Part shown: positions 1 through 8,109 of the stretch, piece by piece
Layout of the letters: every line of letters starts with the position of its first letter
Numbering within the stretch: position 1 is the stretch's first letter
From: a virus
DNA length: 64,000 nt
Strand: one strand, 5' to 3'
IMG/VR virus record: IMGVR_UViG_3300043411_002995
Coordinates: 47,706 to 111,705 of that record
Notes under the pieces: generated by a model
Told to the model about the DNA's origin: nothing
Database searches by the model: none
What the model saw: only the letters and a program-made list of their open reading frames with translations
Made by a program: the position numbers and the translations under genes

Positions 1-2
1 CG

Positions 3-464
3 CAGAAGGATGCGGGCGCGCGGCGCTCGCGCGAAGAGGTGCGCCAGCGGGCGGAGGCTGTCGACAAGGCGCTCGCCGAGGCCGGCCTCCTCGACGATGC
101 CGACAAGCGCCTCCAGGCGAAGCTCTCGCAGTCCGTGCAGCCGATCGTCTACGCGTCGTTCCGCGTGCCCGGCTCGAAGTGGCGGCTCGAGCACGCGCGC
201 GCCGGCGACGACTACGTCATCCAGCTGTTCCCGCTGAAGCCGCCGCGGCTGGTCTGGCAGGATGTGGTCCTCGCGATCATCGCGACGATGGACACGATCT
301 TCCCGCGCAACATCAAGATCACCTACCGCCCACCGCGCGAGGACTACCAGATCAAGTACTACACCATCACGGTGGAGAAGGTGGTCGGGCAACCCGGATG
401 GGAACGAGCCTGCAAGGAGCGGGCACTACGTGGCCTCGCCGCGATCGACGTCTGGTCGGAGTAG
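3..464 (+). CDS. Unknown protein, C-terminal part, cut by window edge
   Basis: The reading frame is open from the first bases of the window and ends at TAG 462-464, so the 5' end probably lies outside. A GTG at 39 could be a start, but it has no spaced ribosome-binding site and the upstream codons continue a charged helical stretch (residues such as REEVRQRAEAVDKAL). The rest looks like a compact alpha/beta domain with conserved-looking aromatic and basic residues (YRPPREDYQIKYY). I do not recognise the family. It runs on the plus strand, towards the end of the large minus-strand virion block. Confidence 0.6.
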   Translation, partial: QKDAGARRSREEVRQRAEAVDKALAEAGLLDDADKRLQAKLSQSVQPIVYASFRVPGSKWRLEHARAGDDYVIQLFPLKPPRLVWQDVVLAIIATMDTIFPRNIKITYRPPREDYQIKYYTITVEKVVGQPGWERACKERALRGLAAIDVWSE

Positions 465-525
465 CCGACCTCGAGGATGGGGGGTCGAGGTCAAGTCGGG
501 CCGCCGAGCTCGGTGGACCGCGCTG

Positions 526-711
526 GTGCGCCCCGGGACCGAGACGGTCATGTCCACGTCCTTGGCCTGCGCGCGGGCCTGGGCGGCGGACTACGCGGCC
601 CGCGGCTGCCTGGTGCGGCTGGTGGAGCTGCAGCAGCCCCGTGGTCATCCCTGCCGCCCGCCGGCGACCGCTGACGCAGCGCCGCTGCCGGGCCAGCTGG
701 TGCTGTTCTAG
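526..711 (+). CDS. Small hypothetical protein
   Basis: This short plus-strand frame has strongly GC-biased third positions, like real genes here. It could begin at GTG 526 or ATG 550; neither has a clear Shine-Dalgarno sequence. The frame stays open and coding-like further upstream (about 484-525) without a start codon, so the true start or a recoding event is unclear. The product is about 53-61 residues, with an Ala/Arg-rich helix followed by a Pro-rich tail. Its stop overlaps the stop of the convergent minus-strand gene. Function is unknown. Confidence 0.4.
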   Translation: MRPGTETVMSTSLACARAWAADYAARGCLVRLVELQQPRGHPCRPPATADAAPLPGQLVLF

Positions 712-1007
712 GGCCGACGGCGGTTGGCCATCCGCCCCAGGGCCTTGAGGAGCACGGCGGCCAGGGCGCCGCCGGCCGCCCCCTTGCCCAGGGCCCCCAG
801 CGCCGTCCCCTCCGGTCCGTCGTAGGGGTTGCCGGTGGCGAGGGCCTTGGCCTTGGAGGCGCCGTGGAGCACGCCCGAACTCAGGGCGCCGGTCGCCACC
901 AGGCGCTCGACCAGGCGGTCTGGGCGCGGCGCCAGGAAGCCGGCGGTCTTCCGCAGCGGGCTGACCGCGGTCCGAACGAGCTCGTCGCTGAAGGCCTGGA
1001 GCTTCAT
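708..1007 (-). CDS. Small protein with N-terminal F-x-DEL motif
   Basis: The 99-residue product starts at ATG 1007, which overlaps the TGA of the upstream tube gene (ATGA), so the two are translationally coupled. Residues 5-14 read AFSDELVRTA, a member of the short F-x-D-E-L-x-K/R motif seen near the start of several proteins in this window. The C-terminal half is Gly/Ala-rich and could form a membrane-associated helix (GALGKGAAGGALAAVLLKAL). A longer upstream extension of the frame lies inside the tube gene and is rejected. Function is unknown; a virion or assembly role fits the operon. Confidence 0.75.
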   Translation of the reverse strand: MKLQAFSDELVRTAVSPLRKTAGFLAPRPDRLVERLVATGALSSGVLHGASKAKALATGNPYDGPEGTALGALGKGAAGGALAAVLLKALGRMANRRRP

Positions 1008-1798
1008 CACTGGTTCGCGTAGAGCGGCTGGCCGGCGCCGGCGAGCCGCATGCGGATGGGGCGGATCTGGTCGAACTGCAGCGACACGCCCTCCATCAGC
1101 AGGACCGAGCCCGAGGAGATCGAGAGCTGGTGGCCCTGGATGTAGCACTCCTCGAGGTAGACGGCGCCCACCGTCATGTCGAGCTGGTTGCGGAAGTAGA
1201 TCGCCAGCCCGGTCGGCTGGTTGAAGATGTCCGACGCCAGGTTGAGCCACAGGTCGTCGTAGCCCGGGTTGTACTTCACCCGGTGCAGCTGGGACTGCAG
1301 GAGGGGCAGGTCCAGCATCGAGGCGTTGGGGTCGGGCACCTCGACGCCGCCGACGTTGATCGTCGCGCCCTTGGGCTTGTGGTTGAACTGGAACGGCGCG
1401 TCCGCCGCCGACTGCTTGTAGTGAGCGTAGAGCGCCTTCATCAGCGACGGCCCGTGGTAGAGCACGCGGCCGAGGGTGACCGAGCCGACGGTCCGGCCCG
1501 GGATGAAGTAGCTGCGGTTCGAGCCGATCTCGAAGATGCGCTGCAGCTGCTTCGACTGCGAGAGGCCGACGTTCTCGAGGACGCCGATCGGGAAGACCAT
1601 GTCCCCTTCGTCGGTGGTGTCGAGATCGCCCTCGGCGCCGGGCGGGCCGCCGGTGATGTCCGTGAGGCGCGGCGGCCCGGCGGCGATGAGCGTCGTCTCG
1701 GCGGAGACGAACTCGCCGCCGAGCAGCTCGGCCTGGACGTGGTGGTTGTGGAAGTCCCAGTTGTTGAAGGACGTGGTGGCTGCGGGGCGAAGGGGCAT
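1007..1798 (-). CDS. Tail tube protein (probable)
   Basis: This 263-residue protein is encoded directly downstream of the tail sheath gene, the usual place for the inner tube protein of contractile tails. The middle contains a segment typical of tube-like proteins in large myoviruses (QRIFEIGSNRSYFIPGRTVG), followed by beta-rich stretches and a C-terminal strand region. There is no signal peptide or membrane helix. The stop overlaps the next start. The assignment rests mainly on gene order and overall character, not on a diagnostic catalytic motif. An alternative is another tail structural protein. Confidence 0.75.
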   Translation of the reverse strand: MPLRPAATTSFNNWDFHNHHVQAELLGGEFVSAETTLIAAGPPRLTDITGGPPGAEGDLDTTDEGDMVFPIGVLENVGLSQSKQLQRIFEIGSNRSYFIPGRTVGSVTLGRVLYHGPSLMKALYAHYKQSAADAPFQFNHKPKGATINVGGVEVPDPNASMLDLPLLQSQLHRVKYNPGYDDLWLNLASDIFNQPTGLAIYFRNQLDMTVGAVYLEECYIQGHQLSISSGSVLLMEGVSLQFDQIRPIRMRLAGAGQPLYANQ

Positions 1799-1827
1799 CG
1801 GCGGGTCTCCTTACCGGAACCGGTCCA

Positions 1828-4653
1828 TCAGACCAGGAGGGTCAGCGTGATGTTGTTGAGGGGCAGCGGCACGCTGATGTCGATGTCGACCTCGACGGTG
1901 TCCGGCTGCGAGGAGGATTCCTCGATCCGCGACATCTGCCCGCCGCGGAGCGGCGCCCCGACGCGCGGCGCGCGCTGGGACTTGAGGAACTCGATGCCGC
2001 CCTCGCCGCGGGTCTTCAGGACGTCCATCAGGCCGTCCGTGATGTTGTAGATCCCGAGGAACGGCCGGAACAGCCCGCGGAAGAACCGGGCGATCAGGTC
2101 GACGTTCTTCGTGACCGAGAACTCCTGGAAGTAGATGGTGGAGACGTCGGTGGTGAGCTGGTGGCGGATGCTCAGGGCGGCGTCGACCACCGGCTGGACG
2201 AACACCATGTTGCCGCCGCCGGCGATGGTGTCGAGCTGGGTGTCCGAGAACAGGTCGTCGGAGTGCTCGCGGCCGACGAAGCCGGTCACCGCCAGGTTGG
2301 TCATGCCGGCCTGGCTGGGCAGCCCGGCGGTGAGCCCGGCGATGACCGGCCCAGCGAAGTACCCCGGGACCTTCGTCGCCAGGGCGTTCACCGAGATCGC
2401 CAGGACGTCGGGCCAGGTGTGGACGCACCGACGCGACGCGAACGACGTCGCGTAGCCGGCGATGAGCTGGGCCTGCTCGGTCAGGCTGAGGTCGCGGGTG
2501 ATCCGGTACTCGACGTCCTCGAGCGTGCCGCCGAAGCCGGCCGTCGGGTCGGAGGCCAGGGTGAGCTGGCTCTCCGAGACGATCGCCTCGATCTCGTGGC
2601 GGGTGCCGGTGATGTACGCCTCCTCGTCCGCGGACGGCTCGATCGAGACGATGTCGAGCACGGTCAGCGTGGTGGTGGTGAGGCCGTTGAACTCCTCGGT
2701 CACCGGCACGGTCGTGTTGTCGGTCTTCACCTGGGTGGGCGAGATGACCGTCTCGATCACGTGGTCGTCGTTGTTGGCCCCGTTGGTGGCGCCGGCGACG
2801 CGCAGGACGCGGCCGACGTCGGCCGCCGTGAAGGCCGCGCCGAGGACGGTCCACACCCGCGAGGTGCCGTTGACGCCGTCCGCGTTGACGTCGCGCCCGG
2901 GCTCGCGGTTGATGCCGTAGACGGCCTGGGTGACGCCGCCACCGAAGGTCTCGTTGGCGCCGGGGGCCTCGACCGTCAGCACCGAGGTGGTGCTGACGAC
3001 CGTGCCGATCGTGAACGCGCCGTTGTTGCCGGCGTTGGCGGCGCCGCGCACGAAGAGCAGCTTGCCGACGTCGCCGGCGACGAAGGCCCCGTTGACGAAC
3101 GACCAGGCCTTGGTCGCCGCCACCACCGCGTCCGCGGCGTTGTGGGCGACCTCGCGGTCGAGGTCGCAGATCCACGCTCGCGTGGTCGACAGCATGACCT
3201 CGGGGGTGTCGGGCTCCGGGTCGACCGTGACGCGCGCGCCGCTGACGATCGTGAGGATCTCGTACTCGACGTCGTTGAGGGCCGTGGTCGCGCCGTCGAC
3301 GATGATGAACCGGCCGACGTCGGTGCCGGTGAAGGACGCCGCCGTCATCTGGATCACGTCGGCCGGCGCGTCGTCGAACCAGTCGCGCTCGTTGGGGGTG
3401 ACCGAGCGGTGGACGCCCTCGACGGGGAGGTAGTCGGTGATCTCGAGGAAGTACCCGACGCCGACGTCGTCGGTGATGAACTGCCCGTTGGTGGGGTCCT
3501 TGAAGGTCAGGTTGGTCGCACCGCTGGTACCGTTGCCGGTGCCGGCGCTGGTCGCGACGCCGAGGCCGCTGGCCGGCACGACGACCTCGAGCTCGACGAG
3601 CTTCCGGTTGAAGATGCCGACGCGCTCCTTGCCGACGGTCGACGCCGACATCCCATCGACGTGCGCCTTCACCAGCTGGTGCACCGCGGTGTTGTGGGTC
3701 ATCACCGCGATGGCGTAGACGTCCTTGGCCTCGAGGTACTCGAGCGCGTCCTGGAACGCCTGCTCCTCGTCGTCGAGGAAGCCTTCGTCCAGGCCGACGA
3801 AGCTGACCTCGGTGGTCGTGTTCTGGATCGCCAGGTTGACGCCGTAGGCGCCGACGTTGGAGGGGACCACGGCGCCGACGCCGAAGACCGCCTCGATCGA
3901 GTCGAGGTCGGTGAAGACGGTCAGGGCGTTGGCCAGGTCGGGGCGGATGGCGCGCCACGACAGGACGACGTTGCCCTCGACGACGTCGAGCGGGGTCGCG
4001 TCGGTCACCGACTGGAGGCCCGAGGCGATCTGGACGCCGGTCGCGGTCGGGGTGATGCTGCGGTCGCCGAACGAGGTGACGGGGTAGACCTCCTCCTCGC
4101 GGAACTCGAGCACGCGGTAGACGATGTTCGAGAGGGGCAGGCCTCCGCTCTGCCACTCGGCGGCGACGATCAGCTCGTTGTCGCTGTTCTTGCCGATGAC
4201 GAGCTTCCGCCCGAGGTCCGCGGCGGTGACGCCGCCGCCGGAGATGATGTCGACGTAGAACGTCGGGGCGCCGGCGGCATCGGGGTCGAACGCGGCGAAC
4301 GCGTCGGTGGTCACGTCCTGGAAGAGGTTGGGCGTCGCCAGCTTCCCGGTGATGGCCTGCGCCTTCTTCACCAGGTAGGCGTCGGTCAGGGTCACGCCGA
4401 CCGGCTTGTGGGCGTTCGCCTCGGCCTCGGCCTCCGGCACGTCGGAGAGGTCGACGACGGCGCCGGTGGTCAGCCCCGTGTACGGGAAGATGCTGGTGCC
4501 GAGCTCGTCCTCGGAGTAGATCCCCGCCACCACCTCATCGGCGATCTGGAAGCCCGGGGCCACGACGCACACGGGGAGGCTGGGAAGGGACAGCGAGACG
4601 GCGGCATCCTGGAACTCCTGGATGACTTCGATTGCGGGGCGGCGGTAGGCCAT
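1828..4653 (-). CDS. Contractile tail sheath protein
   Basis: At 941 residues this is much longer than T4 gp18 (659). The C-terminal third has the sheath signature layout: the WPDVLAISVNALATKVPG segment, then GxxNLAVTGFVGREHSD, and a final part ending in a basic/amphipathic segment and a beta-rich tail. The centre (about 380-650) is filled with related repeats built on a DVGR/K-x-L-x-V-x-G-A pattern (near residues 445, 528 and 612), with a possible divergent copy near 147. These look like surface-exposed inserted domains. The sheath polymer surrounds the tube and contracts during DNA delivery. It is followed directly by the tube gene. Confidence 0.93.
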   Translation of the reverse strand: MAYRRPAIEVIQEFQDAAVSLSLPSLPVCVVAPGFQIADEVVAGIYSEDELGTSIFPYTGLTTGAVVDLSDVPEAEAEANAHKPVGVTLTDAYLVKKAQAITGKLATPNLFQDVTTDAFAAFDPDAAGAPTFYVDIISGGGVTAADLGRKLVIGKNSDNELIVAAEWQSGGLPLSNIVYRVLEFREEEVYPVTSFGDRSITPTATGVQIASGLQSVTDATPLDVVEGNVVLSWRAIRPDLANALTVFTDLDSIEAVFGVGAVVPSNVGAYGVNLAIQNTTTEVSFVGLDEGFLDDEEQAFQDALEYLEAKDVYAIAVMTHNTAVHQLVKAHVDGMSASTVGKERVGIFNRKLVELEVVVPASGLGVATSAGTGNGTSGATNLTFKDPTNGQFITDDVGVGYFLEITDYLPVEGVHRSVTPNERDWFDDAPADVIQMTAASFTGTDVGRFIIVDGATTALNDVEYEILTIVSGARVTVDPEPDTPEVMLSTTRAWICDLDREVAHNAADAVVAATKAWSFVNGAFVAGDVGKLLFVRGAANAGNNGAFTIGTVVSTTSVLTVEAPGANETFGGGVTQAVYGINREPGRDVNADGVNGTSRVWTVLGAAFTAADVGRVLRVAGATNGANNDDHVIETVISPTQVKTDNTTVPVTEEFNGLTTTTLTVLDIVSIEPSADEEAYITGTRHEIEAIVSESQLTLASDPTAGFGGTLEDVEYRITRDLSLTEQAQLIAGYATSFASRRCVHTWPDVLAISVNALATKVPGYFAGPVIAGLTAGLPSQAGMTNLAVTGFVGREHSDDLFSDTQLDTIAGGGNMVFVQPVVDAALSIRHQLTTDVSTIYFQEFSVTKNVDLIARFFRGLFRPFLGIYNITDGLMDVLKTRGEGGIEFLKSQRAPRVGAPLRGGQMSRIEESSSQPDTVEVDIDISVPLPLNNITLTLLV

Positions 4654-4677
4654 CGTCGGTTCTCCTGGTCGCGGCGG

Positions 4678-5340
4678 CTACGGGGTGCTTATCCGGGTGA
4701 CGACGGTGCGCAGCTTCTGATCGCCTTGCGGCTCGACGCTCCAGCGTCGTTGAACTCTCGCCTGGAAGGCGACGGGAACTACAGAGATCTCGGGTCGAGC
4801 GCCCCCCTTGACGAGGGCCTCTTCGCCCATCTGGGTGGCTTCGATCTTGAAGAAGCCCAGGTGGGAGGCCTGCATGATACCGCGACTGGCCAATTTCCGC
4901 AGGACGTCGCGGAGCGCCTGGAAGGATTCGAACAGGTACCCGGCGATGAGCTCGGCCTCCGCGCCCGACCGCGAGAAGCAGCTCAGGACCATGCTGCCTG
5001 CCACCAGATCCGTGTAGGTTCGCCGATCCGTTCGCAGGTCCAGCGACTGCATCTGGCGGAAGCCGCTCGTCCTCGACCACTGCATCGGCCCGCGGTTGGC
5101 GACGATCGCCGGCGTCGTCCCGACCCGGGCCAGGTTGAAGGCGTACTTGTCGCAGATCGTGATCTGGGTCTTCTCCTCCTCGGGGGACCAGACCAGGTTC
5201 CCGAGCGGGTTGCCCTCGTAGAACAGGAGCTGGGCCACCTCGAGGGCGAACCCCTTGATGACCTCGTGGGGCCAGACGTACCGACGGTCCTCGTCGTGGA
5301 GGCTGCGGGCGTTCTCCTGCTGCACGACCGGCTCGCTCAC
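4678..5340 (-). CDS. Virion protein, possible tail-terminator or neck protein
   Basis: This 220-residue protein lies immediately upstream of the sheath and downstream of a row of connector candidates. It begins with a charged segment and then alternates helices and strands. The centre contains LIAGYLFESFQALRDVLRKL followed by a beta-rich C-terminal domain (EISVVPVAFQARVQRRW). Tail-terminator and head-tail joining proteins often sit here, but I see no decisive motif. It overlaps the upstream gene by 4 bases, indicating cotranslation. Confidence 0.7.
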   Translation of the reverse strand: MSEPVVQQENARSLHDEDRRYVWPHEVIKGFALEVAQLLFYEGNPLGNLVWSPEEEKTQITICDKYAFNLARVGTTPAIVANRGPMQWSRTSGFRQMQSLDLRTDRRTYTDLVAGSMVLSCFSRSGAEAELIAGYLFESFQALRDVLRKLASRGIMQASHLGFFKIEATQMGEEALVKGGARPEISVVPVAFQARVQRRWSVEPQGDQKLRTVVTRISTP

Positions 5341-5861
5341 GGGGCACCCGGGTGGCGGCGGTTGACGGTGGCCGTGGCCTGGTCGTAGGCGTCGACCACG
5401 CCGTTCCGCAGGACGTCCGTCGTGGTCTGCTCCACGACCCGATCCTGCTCCTGCTGCTTCTGCTCACCAAACAGGGCGGCGAGCGAGATCGTGCGGAAGG
5501 TCAGCTTGGTCTCGCCGTCGGCCCCCTGGGCTGCGCTGGGCACCCCGGAGCCGGGCGCGAACAACTCCTCGACCGACCCGGCCTCGTCGCCGAGCTCGCC
5601 GGCGACCATCTCCGAGCTCGCGGCCAGGACCGCGCCCTGGTCCTCGGAGTCGATCACCATCCGGTCACCCTCGCTGGTCACGCGCACCGCCTGGGCCCGC
5701 AGGGCGGCCGCGACGTCGATGCCCGGGTCGATGCGACCACGCAAGCGGGTCTGGAGGTTGCCCGCCAGGATCGTCCGCGCCTCGGCGTCGACCTCATCCA
5801 GCCGGGCGACGCCGGCGGTGTCCTTCGGGCCGAAGAAGATCCAGTCGTTGAACCCGCTCAC
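5337..5861 (-). CDS. Hypothetical virion-region protein
   Basis: The product has 174 residues, starts at ATG 5861 overlapping the upstream stop, and ends in an overlap with the next start. The first ten residues are aromatic-rich (FNDWIFFGPKD). The rest is acidic and probably helical, with a Gln/Glu-rich segment (FGEQKQQEQDRVVEQ). There is no signal peptide or membrane segment. Position among head-tail connector genes suggests a structural or assembly role, but the family is not recognised. Confidence 0.7.
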   Translation of the reverse strand: MSGFNDWIFFGPKDTAGVARLDEVDAEARTILAGNLQTRLRGRIDPGIDVAAALRAQAVRVTSEGDRMVIDSEDQGAVLAASSEMVAGELGDEAGSVEELFAPGSGVPSAAQGADGETKLTFRTISLAALFGEQKQQEQDRVVEQTTTDVLRNGVVDAYDQATATVNRRHPGAP

Positions 5862-6115
5862 TCACCGCCCCCGCTCTTCGAGGCGTAGTCCACCATCTGG
5901 TTCGGCGAGGTCAGGGGCGTGGGCGCGCGCTTCGCGGACGCGGGCTTGGGCTGCAGCGGCGCACCGGACTTCAGCCCTGTCTTGGCGTTGGGGCCCTGGG
6001 TCTGGTCCATGACGTCAGCGACGCCGGCGTCGTACGGCGCCGGCGCCTCGTGCTGCTGGGGGAACGCCCCCAGCTTCACGAGCTCGTCCACGAATCCACG
6101 GAGGTAGGGTCCCAT
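5858..6115 (-). CDS. Small protein with N-terminal F-x-DEL targeting-like motif
   Basis: The start is taken at ATG 6115, overlapping the TGA of the upstream gene; an upstream in-frame start would extend into that gene. The N-terminus reads MGPYLRGFVDELVKLGAF, one of the clearest copies of the recurrent F-x-DEL-x-K-x-A/G peptide. The remaining 65 residues are Pro/Ala/Lys-rich and look disordered. Such a layout (targeting-like peptide plus disordered body) fits a small internal head protein, but this is inference. Confidence 0.75.
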   Translation of the reverse strand: MGPYLRGFVDELVKLGAFPQQHEAPAPYDAGVADVMDQTQGPNAKTGLKSGAPLQPKPASAKRAPTPLTSPNQMVDYASKSGGGE

Positions 6116-6993
6116 CAGAACATCCGCTCTTCCTTGAGCCGTTCCCATTCTTGCACGACGGCCCGGAGGGTTTCGGCCGGAATGCGCTGGACCAGCACCT
6201 GGTACTCGACCTCGTCACGGCCGACCGCCGAGATCCGGCAGACGTGTTGGATCGTGGTCCCCTGCGGCTGGATCGTGTGGACCTTCGAGACCGCCCAGAG
6301 CGTGCCGGGCATGACCTCGTAGATGATGTCCCCCGGCTTCATCTGGGGGTAGGCCGAGAACCAGCAGTCCTTCTCCTTCTGCTGCATCTCGCCGAAGCTG
6401 GTGATCGACGTCAGCTTCTCGTCGGGGTTGTAGTCGACGTAGAAGGGGATCGGCTCGAAGAACGGGTGCTGCCGACCGGTGTTGAGGCAGAGCGTGCACC
6501 TCGAGGTGGTCTGCCGCTGCATGGTGACGTCCCAGCAGGGGCAACGCGCCGAGTCGGCGGTGCGCTCGATGAAGGCGAAGCTCGGCGTGCCCTGCAGGTA
6601 GCGCAGCACGAAGTCGTGCTGCTCGATGATGCAGAGCTCGTGAGGACGCGGCGAGGTCTCCCAGGTCCGCGTCTCGGAGACGACCTCGCCCTCCGGCGTC
6701 GTCGCCACCACCCGGTAGTAGTACTTCCGCCACCAGCTGATCAGGTTGGGCGTGACGTCGTCGAACTCGTAGACCAGCTGGCGCGCTACGCCTGCGACCT
6801 CGGCCACGAGCTCGACGAACTCGCCGGCGGTGAACTGCGGCGAGAGCGAGCGCTCGACGCGGAAGGTCACCTCCGACAGCCCGCTGTGCTGGGTCACCAG
6901 CTCCCAGCAGACCATCACGGTCGCGTTCCCATCCGGTGGCGACCCCGGTTGGGCAACGATGATGTCGAGCCGTCGGAAGGCCAGCATGGTCAC
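6115..6993 (-). CDS. Virion protein with zinc-ribbon-like cysteines
   Basis: This 292-residue protein has a beta-rich N-terminal domain resembling an Ig/fibronectin type III fold (about 25-115). A cysteine cluster follows in the middle: CPCWDVTMQRQTTSRCTLC, with two Cys pairs that could bind zinc. The C-terminal region is beta-rich (GDIIYEVMPGTLWAV) and ends with an amphipathic helix. It lies between connector-type genes and overlaps both neighbours by a few bases. A head-closure or neck role is plausible. No catalytic residues are evident. Confidence 0.72.
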   Translation of the reverse strand: MTMLAFRRLDIIVAQPGSPPDGNATVMVCWELVTQHSGLSEVTFRVERSLSPQFTAGEFVELVAEVAGVARQLVYEFDDVTPNLISWWRKYYYRVVATTPEGEVVSETRTWETSPRPHELCIIEQHDFVLRYLQGTPSFAFIERTADSARCPCWDVTMQRQTTSRCTLCLNTGRQHPFFEPIPFYVDYNPDEKLTSITSFGEMQQKEKDCWFSAYPQMKPGDIIYEVMPGTLWAVSKVHTIQPQGTTIQHVCRISAVGRDEVEYQVLVQRIPAETLRAVVQEWERLKEERMF

Positions 6994-7466
6994 CAGAAGT
7001 AGTTCAGCAGGGCGTACTCCGACGCCACCCCGCCGGCGAGCGCGTTCATCACGTTGAGGGAGATCTTGTAGTTCGACTTCTTCCGCTCGTACTCGGCGAC
7101 GAACTGGGCGATCCAGGCCTGGTAGTTCTGGGTCTTGTCGAAGATCCTCACGGAGACGCCGCCCGAGCTGTACGTGAGCTCGTTGCGCGACTGCAGGATG
7201 CCGGCGCTACGCAGGACCTGGATGGTCGCGCCGTAGATCAGCATGTACAACGACGGGAAGGTCTCGACCCGGTAGGTCGAGATCAACGGCGAGGTGATGT
7301 TGAAGTCGTCCAGGGCCAGCGCGATGGCCAGGTCGAGCTTCGGGTCGTCCGACTCCTGGCGGCGGATGAGCCGGTTGAGCTCGGGCGTGTCGTTCAGGAA
7401 CATGCGCAGCAGGCGCCGAGCCTGTTGCTGCGCCCTGTCTGCCGCCGTTCCGGTAGTCGTTGCCAC
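6990..7466 (-). CDS. Head-tail connector-type virion protein (putative)
   Basis: The 158-residue product carries an N-terminal helix (RRLLRMFLNDTPELNRLIR) followed by LDLAIALALDDFNITSPL, a pattern seen in head-completion or neck-type proteins of myoviruses. The C-terminal part is helical and basic, then hydrophobic (GVASEYALLNYFW). The gene follows the capsid region and precedes the neck candidates, matching the usual order from capsid to tail. The assignment is by context and overall layout only. Confidence 0.65.
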   Translation of the reverse strand: MATTTGTAADRAQQQARRLLRMFLNDTPELNRLIRRQESDDPKLDLAIALALDDFNITSPLISTYRVETFPSLYMLIYGATIQVLRSAGILQSRNELTYSSGGVSVRIFDKTQNYQAWIAQFVAEYERKKSNYKISLNVMNALAGGVASEYALLNYFW

Positions 7467-7494
7467 GGGCTACTCCCGGCGTCGCCGGGGACGC

Positions 7495-8025
7495 CTAGTT
7501 CTTCTTGCCGACGCGGAGGTTGTCATGGAACCCGGCGACCGCGGCGATCGGCGTCGGCCGCGGGTCCACGAGATCCTCGAGCTTGCCCTTGGCCACGTCG
7601 GCCTTGGTGACCGACGGGATGTCCAGGTCGTCCTCGTCGTCCGAGGACGCCGCCAGGACCTCGGCCTCGCTGGCGTCCTCGTCGTCGGCCCCCGCGGCGC
7701 GCAGCGGCACGACCTTCGACGACTTCCGCTTGTCGACCGTGACCAGCGTCGCGCGCTCCGTCGACGGCGCCGCCTTGGGGCGCGGCGCGTCGTCGTCGTC
7801 CTTGTCGACGACCTTCGCCTTCTTCGGCGGGACGTAGGGCGGGAACGCCCCCTCCTCGACCTTCAGGTCGAGGCAGTCGACGAGCTCGGAGGTTCCCTTG
7901 TCGAGCCGGTTGATCGGCGCGGCATCTCCTGGCTGGAGCAACCGACCCGCCTCCGTGAGGAAGATCGGCCGCGCGTGGGCGGGCCCACGATCAGCGGAGG
8001 TGTTGGTGACCCTGTACTTGTACAT
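7495..8025 (-). CDS. Acidic/basic low-complexity virion-region protein
   Basis: The 176-residue product has a short beta-rich N-terminal domain (about 1-60) that resembles small tail or head adaptor domains. A linker rich in Lys, Asp and Ala follows, with runs such as DKDDDD and SSDDEDDLD. It begins 84 bases after the capsid gene, behind a strong hairpin and a TTGACC promoter-like element, so it may start its own transcript covering the connector and tail genes. Function is not recognised. Confidence 0.68.
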   Translation of the reverse strand: MYKYRVTNTSADRGPAHARPIFLTEAGRLLQPGDAAPINRLDKGTSELVDCLDLKVEEGAFPPYVPPKKAKVVDKDDDDAPRPKAAPSTERATLVTVDKRKSSKVVPLRAAGADDEDASEAEVLAASSDDEDDLDIPSVTKADVAKGKLEDLVDPRPTPIAAVAGFHDNLRVGKKN

Positions 8026-8034
8026 GCCTGAAAC

Positions 8035-8062
8035 GGTAAGCCCGCGCAGGCGCCCTGGTCAA
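8035..8062 (-). promoter_or_regulatory. Putative minus-strand promoter TTGACC-N16-CTTACC
   Basis: On the minus strand TTGACC (8062-8057) is followed after 16 bases by CTTACC (8040-8035). The same -35-like hexamer with a -10-like box ending in TACC occurs at two other minus-strand block starts (20623-20597 and 46553-46526). It lies between the capsid gene and the connector genes and overlaps the hairpin at 8040-8077. Activity is inferred. Confidence 0.4.
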
Positions 8063-8077
8063 GGCGCGAGCGCGGGC
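8040..8077 (-). terminator. Strong hairpin after the capsid gene
   Basis: GCCCGCGC (8040-8047) pairs perfectly with GCGCGGGC (8070-8077), and an inner GCGCC/GGCGC stem (8050-8054, 8063-8067) extends it around an 8-base loop. There is no T run, so it may attenuate transcription or protect the capsid mRNA 3' end instead of being a full terminator. Confidence 0.55.
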
Positions 8078-8109
8078 CCCTCAGCCAGCGTCGGATCAGC
8101 TCGAGCCGA

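Noticed and set aside
2161-5388. Plus-strand open frame of 1075 codons
   Set aside because: It lies opposite the conserved sheath and neck genes and is an effect of high GC third-position bias on the other strand; no recognisable domain and no ribosome site.
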